Positions 1 through 8,036 of a stretch of 64,000 bases of DNA are shown here, piece by piece. Position numbers and translations under genes: made by a program. The stretch is taken from positions 558,001 to 622,000 of the forward strand of contig NZ_CP136920.1 in assembly GCF_033100135.1 (NCBI RefSeq). The letters are read 5' to 3'. The DNA comes from Rubellicoccus peritrichatus (GTDB lineage: Bacteria > Verrucomicrobiota > Verrucomicrobiia > Opitutales > Cerasicoccaceae). The notes under the pieces are model-generated. The model made no database searches. It was not told where the DNA came from and saw only the letters and a list, made by a program, of their open reading frames with translations. Each line of letters begins with the position of its first letter. Positions within the stretch are counted from its first letter, which is position 1.

Positions 1-1486
1 GAGCACTTTTAGTTGGATTATCAGGATCAAAATCCTTGATCAGCATTCTTCCTGACAATTCAAGTCGGTTTCCTGAGGATCGATTGAGATTCAAATCCTC
101 AAGCCAAACGTCTTGAACGTCTTGTAGCTGCTCCTGAAGATCAGAAAAGAAAATAATCCAGTTTGAACGTGAATTAACAAGTGTTTCCAAGCTGGCAATG
201 TCCTTACGGATTGCCTCAGCTTTTCCAGTATTTGCAACAATTTCGCCATGAAGCGATTGCAACCCAGGTACACGCGCCTGTAGCTCCTTCGCATCTTTTT
301 GCACAGCACCAGAAGTTTGCGAATATGCCAAAATCGGTGGTACTGTTGCCAATGCCAATGCTGCTGCTGCCACCACGAGAAACGGTTTTTTCTTCTCGAA
401 GGCCATTTCACTGGCAAGCGACTGTGGAAGCAAATTGATGCTGACAGGATCGGTAAGCACGTTGCGTGATGCCTCACCAACGGCTTCGGAGAGATTAAAA
501 CGATGGCTTTCCAGTAAGGCCGTATCAACACCACTACCGATTGCGACTTTTTCAAAACAATTGAAGTAGTCTACGTTTACTTTCTGAGTTTCACTGAGGT
601 ATTCAGAAAGCCCGGGAAGTAATGAACCACGCCCTGCCAGAAGAATTCGAACGGGGGCCTTGGTTCCTTTTTGGCGGCGATAATTGACAATCGAACGGGT
701 AATTTCCTGGCTCAAACGCTTTTGAAAAGCCTGGGCATTGTTCTGCAAAATCTGAACACTTGGGTGATCCGGTTCATAGCTGGTTTGACCACCAAAAAAG
801 GCTGTTTTGATCTGCTCAGCCTCCTGGAATGGCTTTCCGAGATTATCCGCCAGGTTCTGAGTCAGCGAATTACCGCCAAGGGCAATATTCCGAACGAAGA
901 AACCTGATTCATTAACGAAAAGTAAATTCGATGCACGTGCACCAATGTTGATGAGCAAGGTATCTTCGCTATCATCACCGTAGTTGGCACGGTAAGCATT
1001 ATAATCCAGAATGGAGGACGCCTGAACACTTTCGGTGACAAGGCCTTCCCGCCCCATTGTCTGGCAAAAGCGATTAATGACTTCTGACTTAATGGCAATG
1101 AGCAAAACCTCAGTTTCCACTCCATCATCAGCGATCACCTGGTTATCCCAAACAACCTCCGAGAGTGGATAAGGAATATTCTGCTGTGCCTCAAAAGCAA
1201 TAATCTGCTGCTGCTTCGCCTTTTCGACGTGAGGAACTTTTATACTCTTCGTCAGTAGCTGATAACCGGGCGCAATCAAAGTTGCTTTGCCCTTATAGCC
1301 GCTACTGGTCAGTGATTTTACCGCTTGAACCGTGGCATGAAGCCAATCGTCTTCAATGGAGAAATCATATTCCAGATCAACCGCCTGAAAATCATCAAGG
1401 GTAAGTGAGCCATTGTTAGTGCTATAGTACGAGGCCGAAACATGGCTTGCACCGCAGTTAACAATCAGGGATTTGGAGGAACTCAT
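1..1486 (-). CDS. PilM-PilN fusion protein (type IV pilus-like assembly), 3' end beyond window
   Basis: This reading frame is open from an ATG at 1486 to the left edge, giving about 495 residues without a stop. Residues 1-350 look like a PilM/FtsA-type actin-fold ATPase: LIVNCGASHVSASYY at the start and LLINIGARASNLLFV near 177-191 are the two phosphate-binding-type strands, and an ILLAGRGSLLPGL segment lies near 281. Around residue 350 comes INLLPQSL, which is the N-terminal PilM-binding motif of PilN. A membrane segment (about 367-388) and a coiled-coil-rich periplasmic part follow, so PilM and PilN appear fused, as in GspL. The next gene upstream resembles Amuc_1102 in kind, and Akkermansia has a comparable PilM-like Amuc_1101 locus (from memory). 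The SD is the GGAG in the bases before ATG. The gene is cut by the window edge. Confidence 0.8.
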   Translation of the reverse strand, partial: MSSSKSLIVNCGASHVSASYYSTNNGSLTLDDFQAVDLEYDFSIEDDWLHATVQAVKSLTSSGYKGKATLIAPGYQLLTKSIKVPHVEKAKQQQIIAFEAQQNIPYPLSEVVWDNQVIADDGVETEVLLIAIKSEVINRFCQTMGREGLVTESVQASSILDYNAYRANYGDDSEDTLLINIGARASNLLFVNESGFFVRNIALGGNSLTQNLADNLGKPFQEAEQIKTAFFGGQTSYEPDHPSVQILQNNAQAFQKRLSQEITRSIVNYRRQKGTKAPVRILLAGRGSLLPGLSEYLSETQKVNVDYFNCFEKVAIGSGVDTALLESHRFNLSEAVGEASRNVLTDPVSINLLPQSLASEMAFEKKKPFLVVAAAALALATVPPILAYSQTSGAVQKDAKELQARVPGLQSLHGEIVANTGKAEAIRKDIASLETLVNSRSNWIIFFSDLQEQLQDVQDVWLEDLNLNRSSGNRLELSGRMLIKDFDPDNPTKSA

Positions 1487-1578
1487 GAAAAAGAAAAATG
1501 ATGCTTATCGAAACTGACTGAGGTTGAAGCAAGGAAAATAGACCCCAGACAACAATCCTATATCACTTAAAATGCGAT

Positions 1579-2184
1579 TTACTGCTGTTCTTTTCGAATA
1601 AATGCAGCTGGTTCACGCTGATCGATGTAAGGATTGGGCGAAAGGTAGGTTGGAACCAGAATTCCGTCGGTTTCCGACAGCTTCCCGGAGGCTTGAGATT
1701 TGAAACCGTTGATGGAATCCAAGTTGGTAAATCCGGAAGAAAAACTTTTCTTGTTGTCGACAAGGAGATTGAGCTGCTGCCCATTGACCTCTAACTCAAC
1801 TATCCAGTACTTCGGCTCTTTCGGCAAATTGTCTCTTTGCACAACGTCATATGGCATCCAAAAGGCGATTTCCTTCTTTTTGCCAGTTTCAAGAGTCACA
1901 AGAGTCGCCTCTGCCTGATAAAAGGTAAAGGGGCTGGCCCCCTTACTTTCATATCCGAGCGTCAAGGTGACAGTGATATTGTCGACATAGCGAGGATTCG
2001 CTGCCTGGGGATCAGGATTCTGATTCGCCTGCAGCTGAATAACGATGTTATTCCATTTATAAGGACGCGCGTTACTATTAAAATTAACACGACTAACCTC
2101 GACAGGAAGCTTTTGCTGAGCGTGTGCAAATACACTGGGCAAAAGCGAAATTAAAACAAAACAAGCAATGCGTGAAAAGGGCAT
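1579..2184 (-). CDS. Secreted protein, Amuc_1102-like by position and type
   Basis: About 201 residues if started at the ATG at 2184, which gives a clean signal peptide (MPFSRIACFVLISLLPSVFAHA, cleavage near AHA-QQ). An in-frame start 17 codons further upstream (2235) is possible but spoils the signal peptide. The mature part is beta-rich (VEVSRVNFNSN, ITVTLTLGYES, YWIVELEVNGQ) and fits a small immunoglobulin-like domain. I do not recognise a named family with certainty. It lies 92 bp upstream of the PilM-PilN fusion, in the same orientation. In Akkermansia a secreted Ig-like protein (Amuc_1102) also neighbours a PilM gene, so a role in the same pilus-like assembly is inferred. Confidence 0.6.
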   Translation of the reverse strand: MPFSRIACFVLISLLPSVFAHAQQKLPVEVSRVNFNSNARPYKWNNIVIQLQANQNPDPQAANPRYVDNITVTLTLGYESKGASPFTFYQAEATLVTLETGKKKEIAFWMPYDVVQRDNLPKEPKYWIVELEVNGQQLNLLVDNKKSFSSGFTNLDSINGFKSQASGKLSETDGILVPTYLSPNPYIDQREPAAFIRKEQQ

Positions 2185-2602
2185 AAGAGTAGTGGGTAAA
2201 AGGGAATAGAGATGTATGATCAACAACAAAAACACATTCTGGAAAAGGTAAATTGCCTAAATAGGCCAAAACACCCGGTCTTTACTCATTTTTTGCCTAC
2301 AACAAATTGCATAAAATATAGGCACATGTACGGAAAGAGGCCCTCCCGCAAAGGAGGGCCTCCCGCCATCTCTACTGTATCATTCCATCGGAGTTAACCG
2401 GGAAATTTGAAAAATTGTTAAGAGTAGTATCGAGTTTTTTTTGGTAAGCTTAAGGAAAATCTTTAAAAAAATAATTTTCGCAAGCCAGAAGATTATTTTT
2501 TAAAGTTATCTAGTTATTGAACAACGATTTGCTACACAAGCACAAAAACGAAGATAAATAAAATTGCAGTCTATCGGGTTAAAAATGGAGGATAAAGGAT
2601 TA
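2185..2602. other. Intergenic divergent region with one GC-rich hairpin
   Basis: About 420 bp separate the minus-strand secreted protein gene from the tolC-like operon. It must hold the promoters for both directions. It is AT-rich from about 2400 to 2600, where poly-A and poly-T stretches make a promoter for the plus-strand operon likely, but I cannot point to a convincing -35/-10 pair. The only clear structure is the hairpin at 2338-2361, listed separately. Confidence 0.5.
2338..2361. repeat. Perfect 9-bp stem hairpin
   Basis: AGGCCCTCC pairs perfectly with GGAGGGCCT around a 6-base loop (CGCAAA). No run of T follows on either strand, so it is not a normal intrinsic terminator. It could be an attenuator, a regulator site or a short REP-like element. 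Confidence 0.5.
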
Positions 2603-2641
2603 ATGAAAACACTTGGTAATCATGAATTTTCAAAAAGATAG
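2603..2641 (+). CDS. Possible 12-codon leader ORF overlapping the tolC start
   Basis: ATG at 2603 follows GGAGGA (2587-2592) and AAGGA (2595-2599), the only good ribosome binding sites here. The frame ends at TAG 2639-2641, after the tolC-like ATG at 2622 in another frame. The large gene itself has no SD within the usual distance. Translation of this short frame could couple to the start of the export operon. The call rests on SD placement only. Confidence 0.25.
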   Translation: MKTLGNHEFSKR

Positions 2642-4367
2642 CATTCATTTGGCGAGAGGGCTGTCATTACTATTATATATAATACCAGTAACACTCACAT
2701 CCGCAAGCACAACAGACACTTTTCCTGAAGAGCCGCCACAGGAACCCCTCCCTTCAAGGGCGCCGAATGCTGTAGAAACTGCAATTGAAGCCCCTCAAGC
2801 TGCCGAAAATTTAATATCTGAAGAAAATTTGACAGCACTAATGGAGCAAAACCTTGGCCCTGATGATGACGCAGGCCCTCCAGTAATACTTTCCCCACAA
2901 GCTGCAATCGATTTGGCTTTGAAGCGCAATCTGGGCCTCGCAGTCACCCGATATCAGCCCTCTATTTCCGGCGACACACTGCAAATTGCAGAATCTGAAT
3001 TTGATCCGGTAATTTCCAGTTCGGTTAACGCAAACGACCGGGTAAGCCCTCAGGCAGCTACAAATCTTGAAGGGGTTGCACAAGGCGCCCAGCCCAGAAA
3101 TTCTGGCCAATCGGGCGAATTCGGGGTCTCACAAAAGATTCCAACCGGAGCGACCGTTACCGCAGGTACAGAAATTAATCGGTCCACCACCAACAGCAAT
3201 CGATCTTTCCTTAACCCGGAGTACACGACCAACGCCACGCTTAGCGTCCGGCAGCCCTTACTCCGAGATTTCGGAGCAAAGGTGAATCTGGCGGAAATTG
3301 CTAAAGCACGACTCGCGTTGAACCAAAGCCGACTTGCCGTAAGACGCGAGGTTCTCGATGTCATTGCTGCAGCAGAAATCCGATATTGGCAGCTTTCAGC
3401 AGCAAAAGCACGAAAGCTACTTTTCGACTCCAATCTTGAACTAGCGGAAAACCTTTTAGAGGAAAATCAGGAGCGTGAACGCCTTGGCTTGGCTACACGT
3501 TTGGATGTCCTGCAGGCGCAAGCGTCTCTCGCGGCCCGCAGTGAGGACGTTATTTTAGCCCAGCAAGCTACGGAAAATGCCGAAGATCGCCTCAGGACTG
3601 TATTGGGTGACTTGAATTATGGTATTGAGGCATCTCTTGAAGTAGAAGAATTACCTGAAATCAACCCACCTGTTCCGGAATTCAGAGAAGCAGTACGCTC
3701 TGCACTGGCCCAGGATATGGACACGCAGATTCAGTATGAAATCATCGAGCAACGTAAAATTGACCGTTCGGTGGCTCGAAATAGAACACTGCCGACGCTC
3801 GATTTCACGGCTGGAGTCGGGCTCCTCGGTCTGGAAGGTCAACCAGCAGATGCTTACGACAAGGCCCTCAGAGGCAATGGCTACAACTGGAGCACAGGCC
3901 TGGAACTCAGCTTTCCCTGGGGGATGCGGTCAGCCCGAGCTCAATTGAGCACTCGCAAAAAGCAAGTCCTTCAGGAGGAAACGGAGCTTGCAGTCATCCA
4001 GCAGGAGCTGCTTTTGCGCCTACGCGAAGCTTGGCGGGCAGTTGTTGCCGGCAAAGAGAGAACGGCAACAACACGGGCTTCTCTCGTCCTCAACGAAGAA
4101 AGTTTTGTAAGGGAAAGAGCCCGTTATGATGCCGGCGCATCGAGCTTTCGTAATGTTCTTGAAGCTCAAAGAGATTTCGACGAAGCCAAAATACGCCACC
4201 TCGATGCAATGATCGATTTAATCGAGTCAACCGTATCTCTTTCCAGATTAGATGGAACAATTCTCATTCGCCACGGTTTTGAATGGGAGGAAATTGATTC
4301 CGAAACCCAAACCCTGCCAGAACCAGTGGAACCACTACCTGTTGATAATCTTGGTGCACCATCCTAG
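2622..4367 (+). CDS. TolC-family outer-membrane efflux protein
   Basis: About 581 residues from the ATG at 2622 (a TTG three codons earlier is in frame). After a basic and hydrophobic leader (ARGLSLLLYIIPVTLTSAS) and a Pro/Glu-rich stretch, it shows the duplicated OEP layout of TolC proteins. The first repeat starts with PQAAIDLALKRNLGLAVTRYQ. A long helical part with many Ala/Glu/Arg and LGLATRLDVLQAQASLAARSED follows, and the second repeat has ARYDAGASSFRNVLEAQRDFDEAK. Trimers of this family form the outer-membrane exit duct of tripartite exporters. It heads an operon with an adaptor, an ABC ATPase and a permease, so it is probably the dedicated duct for that pump. Start choice is uncertain because the only good SD belongs to a short upstream frame. 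Confidence 0.9.
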   Translation: MNFQKDSIHLARGLSLLLYIIPVTLTSASTTDTFPEEPPQEPLPSRAPNAVETAIEAPQAAENLISEENLTALMEQNLGPDDDAGPPVILSPQAAIDLALKRNLGLAVTRYQPSISGDTLQIAESEFDPVISSSVNANDRVSPQAATNLEGVAQGAQPRNSGQSGEFGVSQKIPTGATVTAGTEINRSTTNSNRSFLNPEYTTNATLSVRQPLLRDFGAKVNLAEIAKARLALNQSRLAVRREVLDVIAAAEIRYWQLSAAKARKLLFDSNLELAENLLEENQERERLGLATRLDVLQAQASLAARSEDVILAQQATENAEDRLRTVLGDLNYGIEASLEVEELPEINPPVPEFREAVRSALAQDMDTQIQYEIIEQRKIDRSVARNRTLPTLDFTAGVGLLGLEGQPADAYDKALRGNGYNWSTGLELSFPWGMRSARAQLSTRKKQVLQEETELAVIQQELLLRLREAWRAVVAGKERTATTRASLVLNEESFVRERARYDAGASSFRNVLEAQRDFDEAKIRHLDAMIDLIESTVSLSRLDGTILIRHGFEWEEIDSETQTLPEPVEPLPVDNLGAPS

Positions 4368-4449
4368 GGCGTGTTTTCGACTATAAAACTGGTTCGAATA
4401 CCTGACAACTTGCATATTTCATTTATATTTGTTCACTCTTCGTCCGTTC

Positions 4450-5550
4450 ATGCTAAAGAAAGCCATAATAGCCATCATCGTCATCGGCATTCTTGTCGGT
4501 GGAGGACTTGCCTTGAGGCAAGCCAGCAATGAGAGCAAACAAGGGAAAAACGAAGTCACTGTAACTGCGAAGGCTGAGCGACAAACAATCGAAGAAGCCA
4601 TAGACGAAAGTGGTTTCGTTGAGCCAGTTATTTCAACAGATGTGCGCTCGGAGATCAGCGGAAAAATTGCTCGTATTCTTGTCGAACAGGGAGACGAAGT
4701 CGCCCAAGGCACACCACTAATGGAACTGGATCGGGTGACACTGGAAAATGACCTGATTCAGGCACAAAGAAACAATCAGTCCGACCTGCTTCGCTTGGAG
4801 CAGGCAAAACGCGACTACGAACGCCTGCGTGATCTGCACGAAAAGAAATTCGCCCAGGAAAAAGAATTTCTGGATGCGGAAACCAATTATAAACTCGCCG
4901 AGATACAAATTGAAGTGAGTGAGGCCAGATTGAAAAACGCCAAAGAGAATCTAGATAAAACTGTTATTCGCGCACCGCAGGCTGGAGTCATATCAGATCT
5001 CAATGTCAACGAAGGCCAGGTGATTATTGGGGCCACTTCAGTCAACGAAGGAACAAAGCTCATGGTCATTCATGATCTTTCCAGCCTGTACGTTCGCCTT
5101 GAAATCAACGAACTCGATATAGCTAAAATAGAAGAAGGCATGCCAGCCGAAGTCACCTTCGATTCAGTTCCCGATTTAAAATTCGATGGAGTTGTCAGCG
5201 AAATCCACCCTTTCGCATTCAATCAAAGTAATTTACGCGTTTTTCGAATTGAAGTCACCTTTGATACTAAAGGAGTTATGGTCCGCCCTGGAATCAGCGC
5301 AGACATACGAATTGTGACTGACCGCGTTGAAGATGCTGTCACGGTCAGCCTATCAGCCGTTTTTGCTGACGAAGATGAGCGCTATGTTTATGTCGTCGAG
5401 GAAGCGAAGGAAGAAGGAGTCAAAAAGCGGCCAGTTGAAATCGGAATCAGCGACACCAAATGGGTTGAGATTCGCGAGGGGTTAACCGAGGGCGAAACAG
5501 TCAGCCTGGTTCGGCCTACAGGAAATAGCTTAAAAAGCAAAGCCGGTTAG
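4450..5550 (+). CDS. Periplasmic adaptor (MacA/HlyD family) of an ABC exporter
   Basis: About 366 residues from ATG 4450 (a TTG at 4429 is in frame). It has an N-terminal membrane anchor (KKAIIAIIVIGILVGGGLAL), then a lipoyl-like half-motif (SGKIARILVEQGDEVAQGTPLMELD). A coiled-coil hairpin follows (about 100-165, rich in Glu/Lys/Arg), then the second lipoyl half (TVIRAPQAGVISDLNVNEGQVI) and beta-barrel and membrane-proximal domains. This is the order of MacA-type adaptors that join an inner-membrane ABC transporter to a TolC duct. It lies 82 bp after the TolC-type gene and 38 bp before the ATPase gene. The substrate cannot be told from sequence; macrolides, peptides or lipoproteins are known for relatives. 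Confidence 0.9.
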   Translation: MLKKAIIAIIVIGILVGGGLALRQASNESKQGKNEVTVTAKAERQTIEEAIDESGFVEPVISTDVRSEISGKIARILVEQGDEVAQGTPLMELDRVTLENDLIQAQRNNQSDLLRLEQAKRDYERLRDLHEKKFAQEKEFLDAETNYKLAEIQIEVSEARLKNAKENLDKTVIRAPQAGVISDLNVNEGQVIIGATSVNEGTKLMVIHDLSSLYVRLEINELDIAKIEEGMPAEVTFDSVPDLKFDGVVSEIHPFAFNQSNLRVFRIEVTFDTKGVMVRPGISADIRIVTDRVEDAVTVSLSAVFADEDERYVYVVEEAKEEGVKKRPVEIGISDTKWVEIREGLTEGETVSLVRPTGNSLKSKAG

Positions 5551-5588
5551 TAAAGTCCGCCCTCGCCAATAATTATGAGGCGTAGACC

Positions 5589-6269
5589 ATGGCCATTTTT
5601 GAACTCAAAAACATTCGCAAGACCTACAAAATGGGTGGGGAAACCGTTAATGCGTTAGACGGAGTGGATATCAATATCGAAAAGGGCGACTTTGCTGCAA
5701 TTCTTGGTCCTTCGGGTTCTGGCAAATCGACCTTGATGCATGTCCTGGGGTTCATGGATCGCCCAACATCTGGGGAAATTCTTTTTGAAGGCAACAACGT
5801 CTCAAAAATCAGCAGAGATAAACGAGCCTGGTATCGAGCGAATCGCATTGGTTTTGTTTTTCAAACATTCAATCTCCTGCCACGCCTCACTGTCCTTGAT
5901 AATGTCCTCCTCCCTGTGTCTTACAGTCGTCAGAAGATGACCGACAAGAAAGAGCGGGCCATGGCCGCACTGGAAAGAGTTGGCATGGGACACCGCGCCG
6001 AACACATCCCAAACCAACTTTCGGGAGGAGAACGCCAACGTGTCTCAATCGCCCGCTCATTGATCAATTCTCCATCTATCATTTTAGCCGATGAACCAAC
6101 AGGCGCACTCGACAGCCAAAACGTTGTCCGAACGATGGATTTGTTCTGTGAGCTCATTGACGAAGGTCAAACCATGGTGATGGTCACCCATGATCCGGAG
6201 GTCGCCGATTACGCCCGTAGAATTGTAAGAGTACGAGATGGCAACATAGTGGAGGATACACGAAAGTGA
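5589..6269 (+). CDS. ABC transporter ATP-binding protein (MacB/LolD type)
   Basis: 226 residues, the normal length for a stand-alone LolD/MacB-type ATPase. Walker A GPSGSGKST is at 40-48, the Q-loop FQTFNLLPRLTVLDNV near 91-106, the signature LSGGERQR at 144-151, Walker B IILADEPTGALD at 164-175 and the switch His in MVTHDPE near 203. It powers the partner permease encoded immediately downstream, whose GTG start overlaps this stop by 4 bases. In E. coli MacB the ATPase and permease are one polypeptide; here they are separate. An ATG start is preceded by GAGGCG at a reasonable distance. Confidence 0.95.
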   Translation: MAIFELKNIRKTYKMGGETVNALDGVDINIEKGDFAAILGPSGSGKSTLMHVLGFMDRPTSGEILFEGNNVSKISRDKRAWYRANRIGFVFQTFNLLPRLTVLDNVLLPVSYSRQKMTDKKERAMAALERVGMGHRAEHIPNQLSGGERQRVSIARSLINSPSIILADEPTGALDSQNVVRTMDLFCELIDEGQTMVMVTHDPEVADYARRIVRVRDGNIVEDTRK

Positions 6270-7510
6270 GTTTCATCCACGGCTTCTATACTGGTATCGT
6301 TAATGGACTGCGAGAAGTCTGGGCGCATAAGTTCCGATCTTTCCTTTCCATGATCGGTATCATCCTGGGAGTTGCAGCCCTCGTTGCCATGGTCGGTGTC
6401 GTTCGTGGGATGATTCAGGAAATGCGCATCTACTTCGAAAGTGCGGGAGGAATCAACCGAATCTACGTTGAAGAAAAAGAACCACCCGACGAACAATTGC
6501 CATTCGCCCACCTCTCGCCTGGCCGCACCTACAAGGATGCCATTGCGGTCGAACAGGGCAGCACCTTTGCTGAACTGGTCTCACCAGAAGTAAATCTCAA
6601 CTGGAAACGATATCAGATAGGTAGAGATCGAGAACACGCACCGACCAGAGGCGTCCTTCCGGAAAAAATAGTAATCCTGGATCAAAAGGTGGCCGAAGGT
6701 CGATTCATTGGAGATTTGGACGTGGAACGATCGTCACCTGTCGTCGTGATTGGTGGCTGGCTTAGAGACGAATTTTTTGACGAAGACGAAGAAGCACTTG
6801 GCCAGACGATCAAGATAAACCGACGCAGCTTTAAGATCATTGGAGTACTTGAATTTCTTGGTGACAAAAAGAGCCGGCAGAATCCTTTTTATTGGAAAAA
6901 CCGGGTTGCTTACATGCCGATCACAACGGCGATGAAGCGTTTCAACGGAAACGATGATATCCAGGAGTTGAACGTTCATATCAAAGACGTCTCTGTTATA
7001 AACGAAGCCGTCGCACAGGTAGAAAACATCCTCCTGCAAACCCATCGGGGCATCCGCGATTTTGAAGTAAGAACGATGGAAGAGCAGCTTGCCGAATTTA
7101 AAAAGCTCGAAAGCTCATTCACTCTCGCACTCGGTGGAGTAGCCGGAATTTCGCTTCTCGTTGGCGGCTTAGGCATCATGAACGTCATGCTCGCCGTGAT
7201 CAATGAGCGCATACGCGAAATTGGCGTTCGGAAAGCAGTCGGAGCACGAGGCTTCGATATCTTCATTCAGTTTGTGGCCGAATCCGTGGTAATCAGTGTA
7301 CTCGGAGGCATTATCGGAATGATCGTCAGCGTGGGATTTGTGAATCTACTCAAAGAGGTTGTCCCAGATGATAAATTCAAAATCATCCTGTCTCCCGACG
7401 CAATGATCGCCGGTTTCGTTTTTTCTGTCGTCATAGGTGTCTGTGCCGGTATTTATCCAGCACTCAAAGCAGCACGACTTGATGTCATAGATGCGTTGCG
7501 ATACGAATAA
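6266..7510 (+). CDS. ABC transporter permease, MacB/FtsX type
   Basis: 414 residues from a GTG start that overlaps the ATPase stop (GTGA), a sign of translational coupling. It shows the MacB permease layout. One membrane segment lies near the N terminus (FRSFLSMIGIILGVAALVAMVGVV). A large periplasmic MacB_PCD-like domain follows (about 45-280), then three C-terminal segments: ALGGVAGISLLVGGLGIMNVML, VAESVVISVLGGIIGMIVSV and AMIAGFVFSVVIGVCAGIYPALKAA. The INERIREIGVRKAVGA coupling segment after the second membrane helix is typical. With the TolC and MacA-type proteins upstream it completes a tripartite exporter that moves periplasmic substrates out by mechanotransmission. Confidence 0.93.
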   Translation: MSFIHGFYTGIVNGLREVWAHKFRSFLSMIGIILGVAALVAMVGVVRGMIQEMRIYFESAGGINRIYVEEKEPPDEQLPFAHLSPGRTYKDAIAVEQGSTFAELVSPEVNLNWKRYQIGRDREHAPTRGVLPEKIVILDQKVAEGRFIGDLDVERSSPVVVIGGWLRDEFFDEDEEALGQTIKINRRSFKIIGVLEFLGDKKSRQNPFYWKNRVAYMPITTAMKRFNGNDDIQELNVHIKDVSVINEAVAQVENILLQTHRGIRDFEVRTMEEQLAEFKKLESSFTLALGGVAGISLLVGGLGIMNVMLAVINERIREIGVRKAVGARGFDIFIQFVAESVVISVLGGIIGMIVSVGFVNLLKEVVPDDKFKIILSPDAMIAGFVFSVVIGVCAGIYPALKAARLDVIDALRYE

Positions 7511-7537
7511 ATCATCTTCAATTTTTCATCTCTCCTT

Positions 7538-8026
7538 ATGCGACTATTTCTTTTTCGACACGCTGAAGCCACTTATGATGCCCCTTCTGATGAAGCTCGT
7601 GAACTGACAGAAAAAGGGATCAAGAGCACAAAAAAAATCGCTGAGTGTTTGAAAGAAAAAGAATTCGCCGGTCTGACTGAAATCCGTCACAGCACACTCG
7701 TCCGCGCCCGTCAAACAGCTGCTATTTTCCAAAAGGAAATGAAAACTGGCGCAAGAATCTGCGAGGCCGAAAGGCTCCGCCCGGGAGACAATCCATTCGA
7801 ATTACTAAAAGGCATCTTTGAACATAAAGGAGATCTGATGCTGGTTGGGCACAATCCTCATCTCACAATACTCGCTTCCATACTCATCACGGGTGATCCC
7901 TATTCCCACTGTATCGACTTCAAAAAAACGGGCATGCTCAGCCTGGAAATGATCAGCCGACCATCACAAGACCGTATCGCAGGAATTTGGTTGATCAATT
8001 GGTTCGTTGTGCCACGGCTGTTTTAA
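7538..8026 (+). CDS. sixA: SixA-type phosphohistidine phosphatase (histidine phosphatase superfamily)
   Basis: 162 residues of the histidine phosphatase superfamily branch 1. The N-terminal LFLFRHAEA holds the catalytic RH(A/G)E motif with His8. RARQTA near residue 54 and VGHNPHL near residue 105 supply the second Arg and His of the active site. The short length without extra domains matches SixA, which removes phosphate from His of HPt domains or phosphotransferase proteins. No histidine kinase lies nearby, so the partner is unknown. It follows the exporter operon by 27 bp and may be co-transcribed. Its stop is 10 bp from the end of the convergent kup gene. Confidence 0.8.
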   Translation: MRLFLFRHAEATYDAPSDEARELTEKGIKSTKKIAECLKEKEFAGLTEIRHSTLVRARQTAAIFQKEMKTGARICEAERLRPGDNPFELLKGIFEHKGDLMLVGHNPHLTILASILITGDPYSHCIDFKKTGMLSLEMISRPSQDRIAGIWLINWFVVPRLF

Positions 8027-8036
8027 TAAATGCGTG

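Noticed and set aside
2338-2361. GC-rich hairpin taken as a terminator
   Set aside because: No T run follows on either strand and it lies in a divergent upstream region, so it is listed only as a hairpin.
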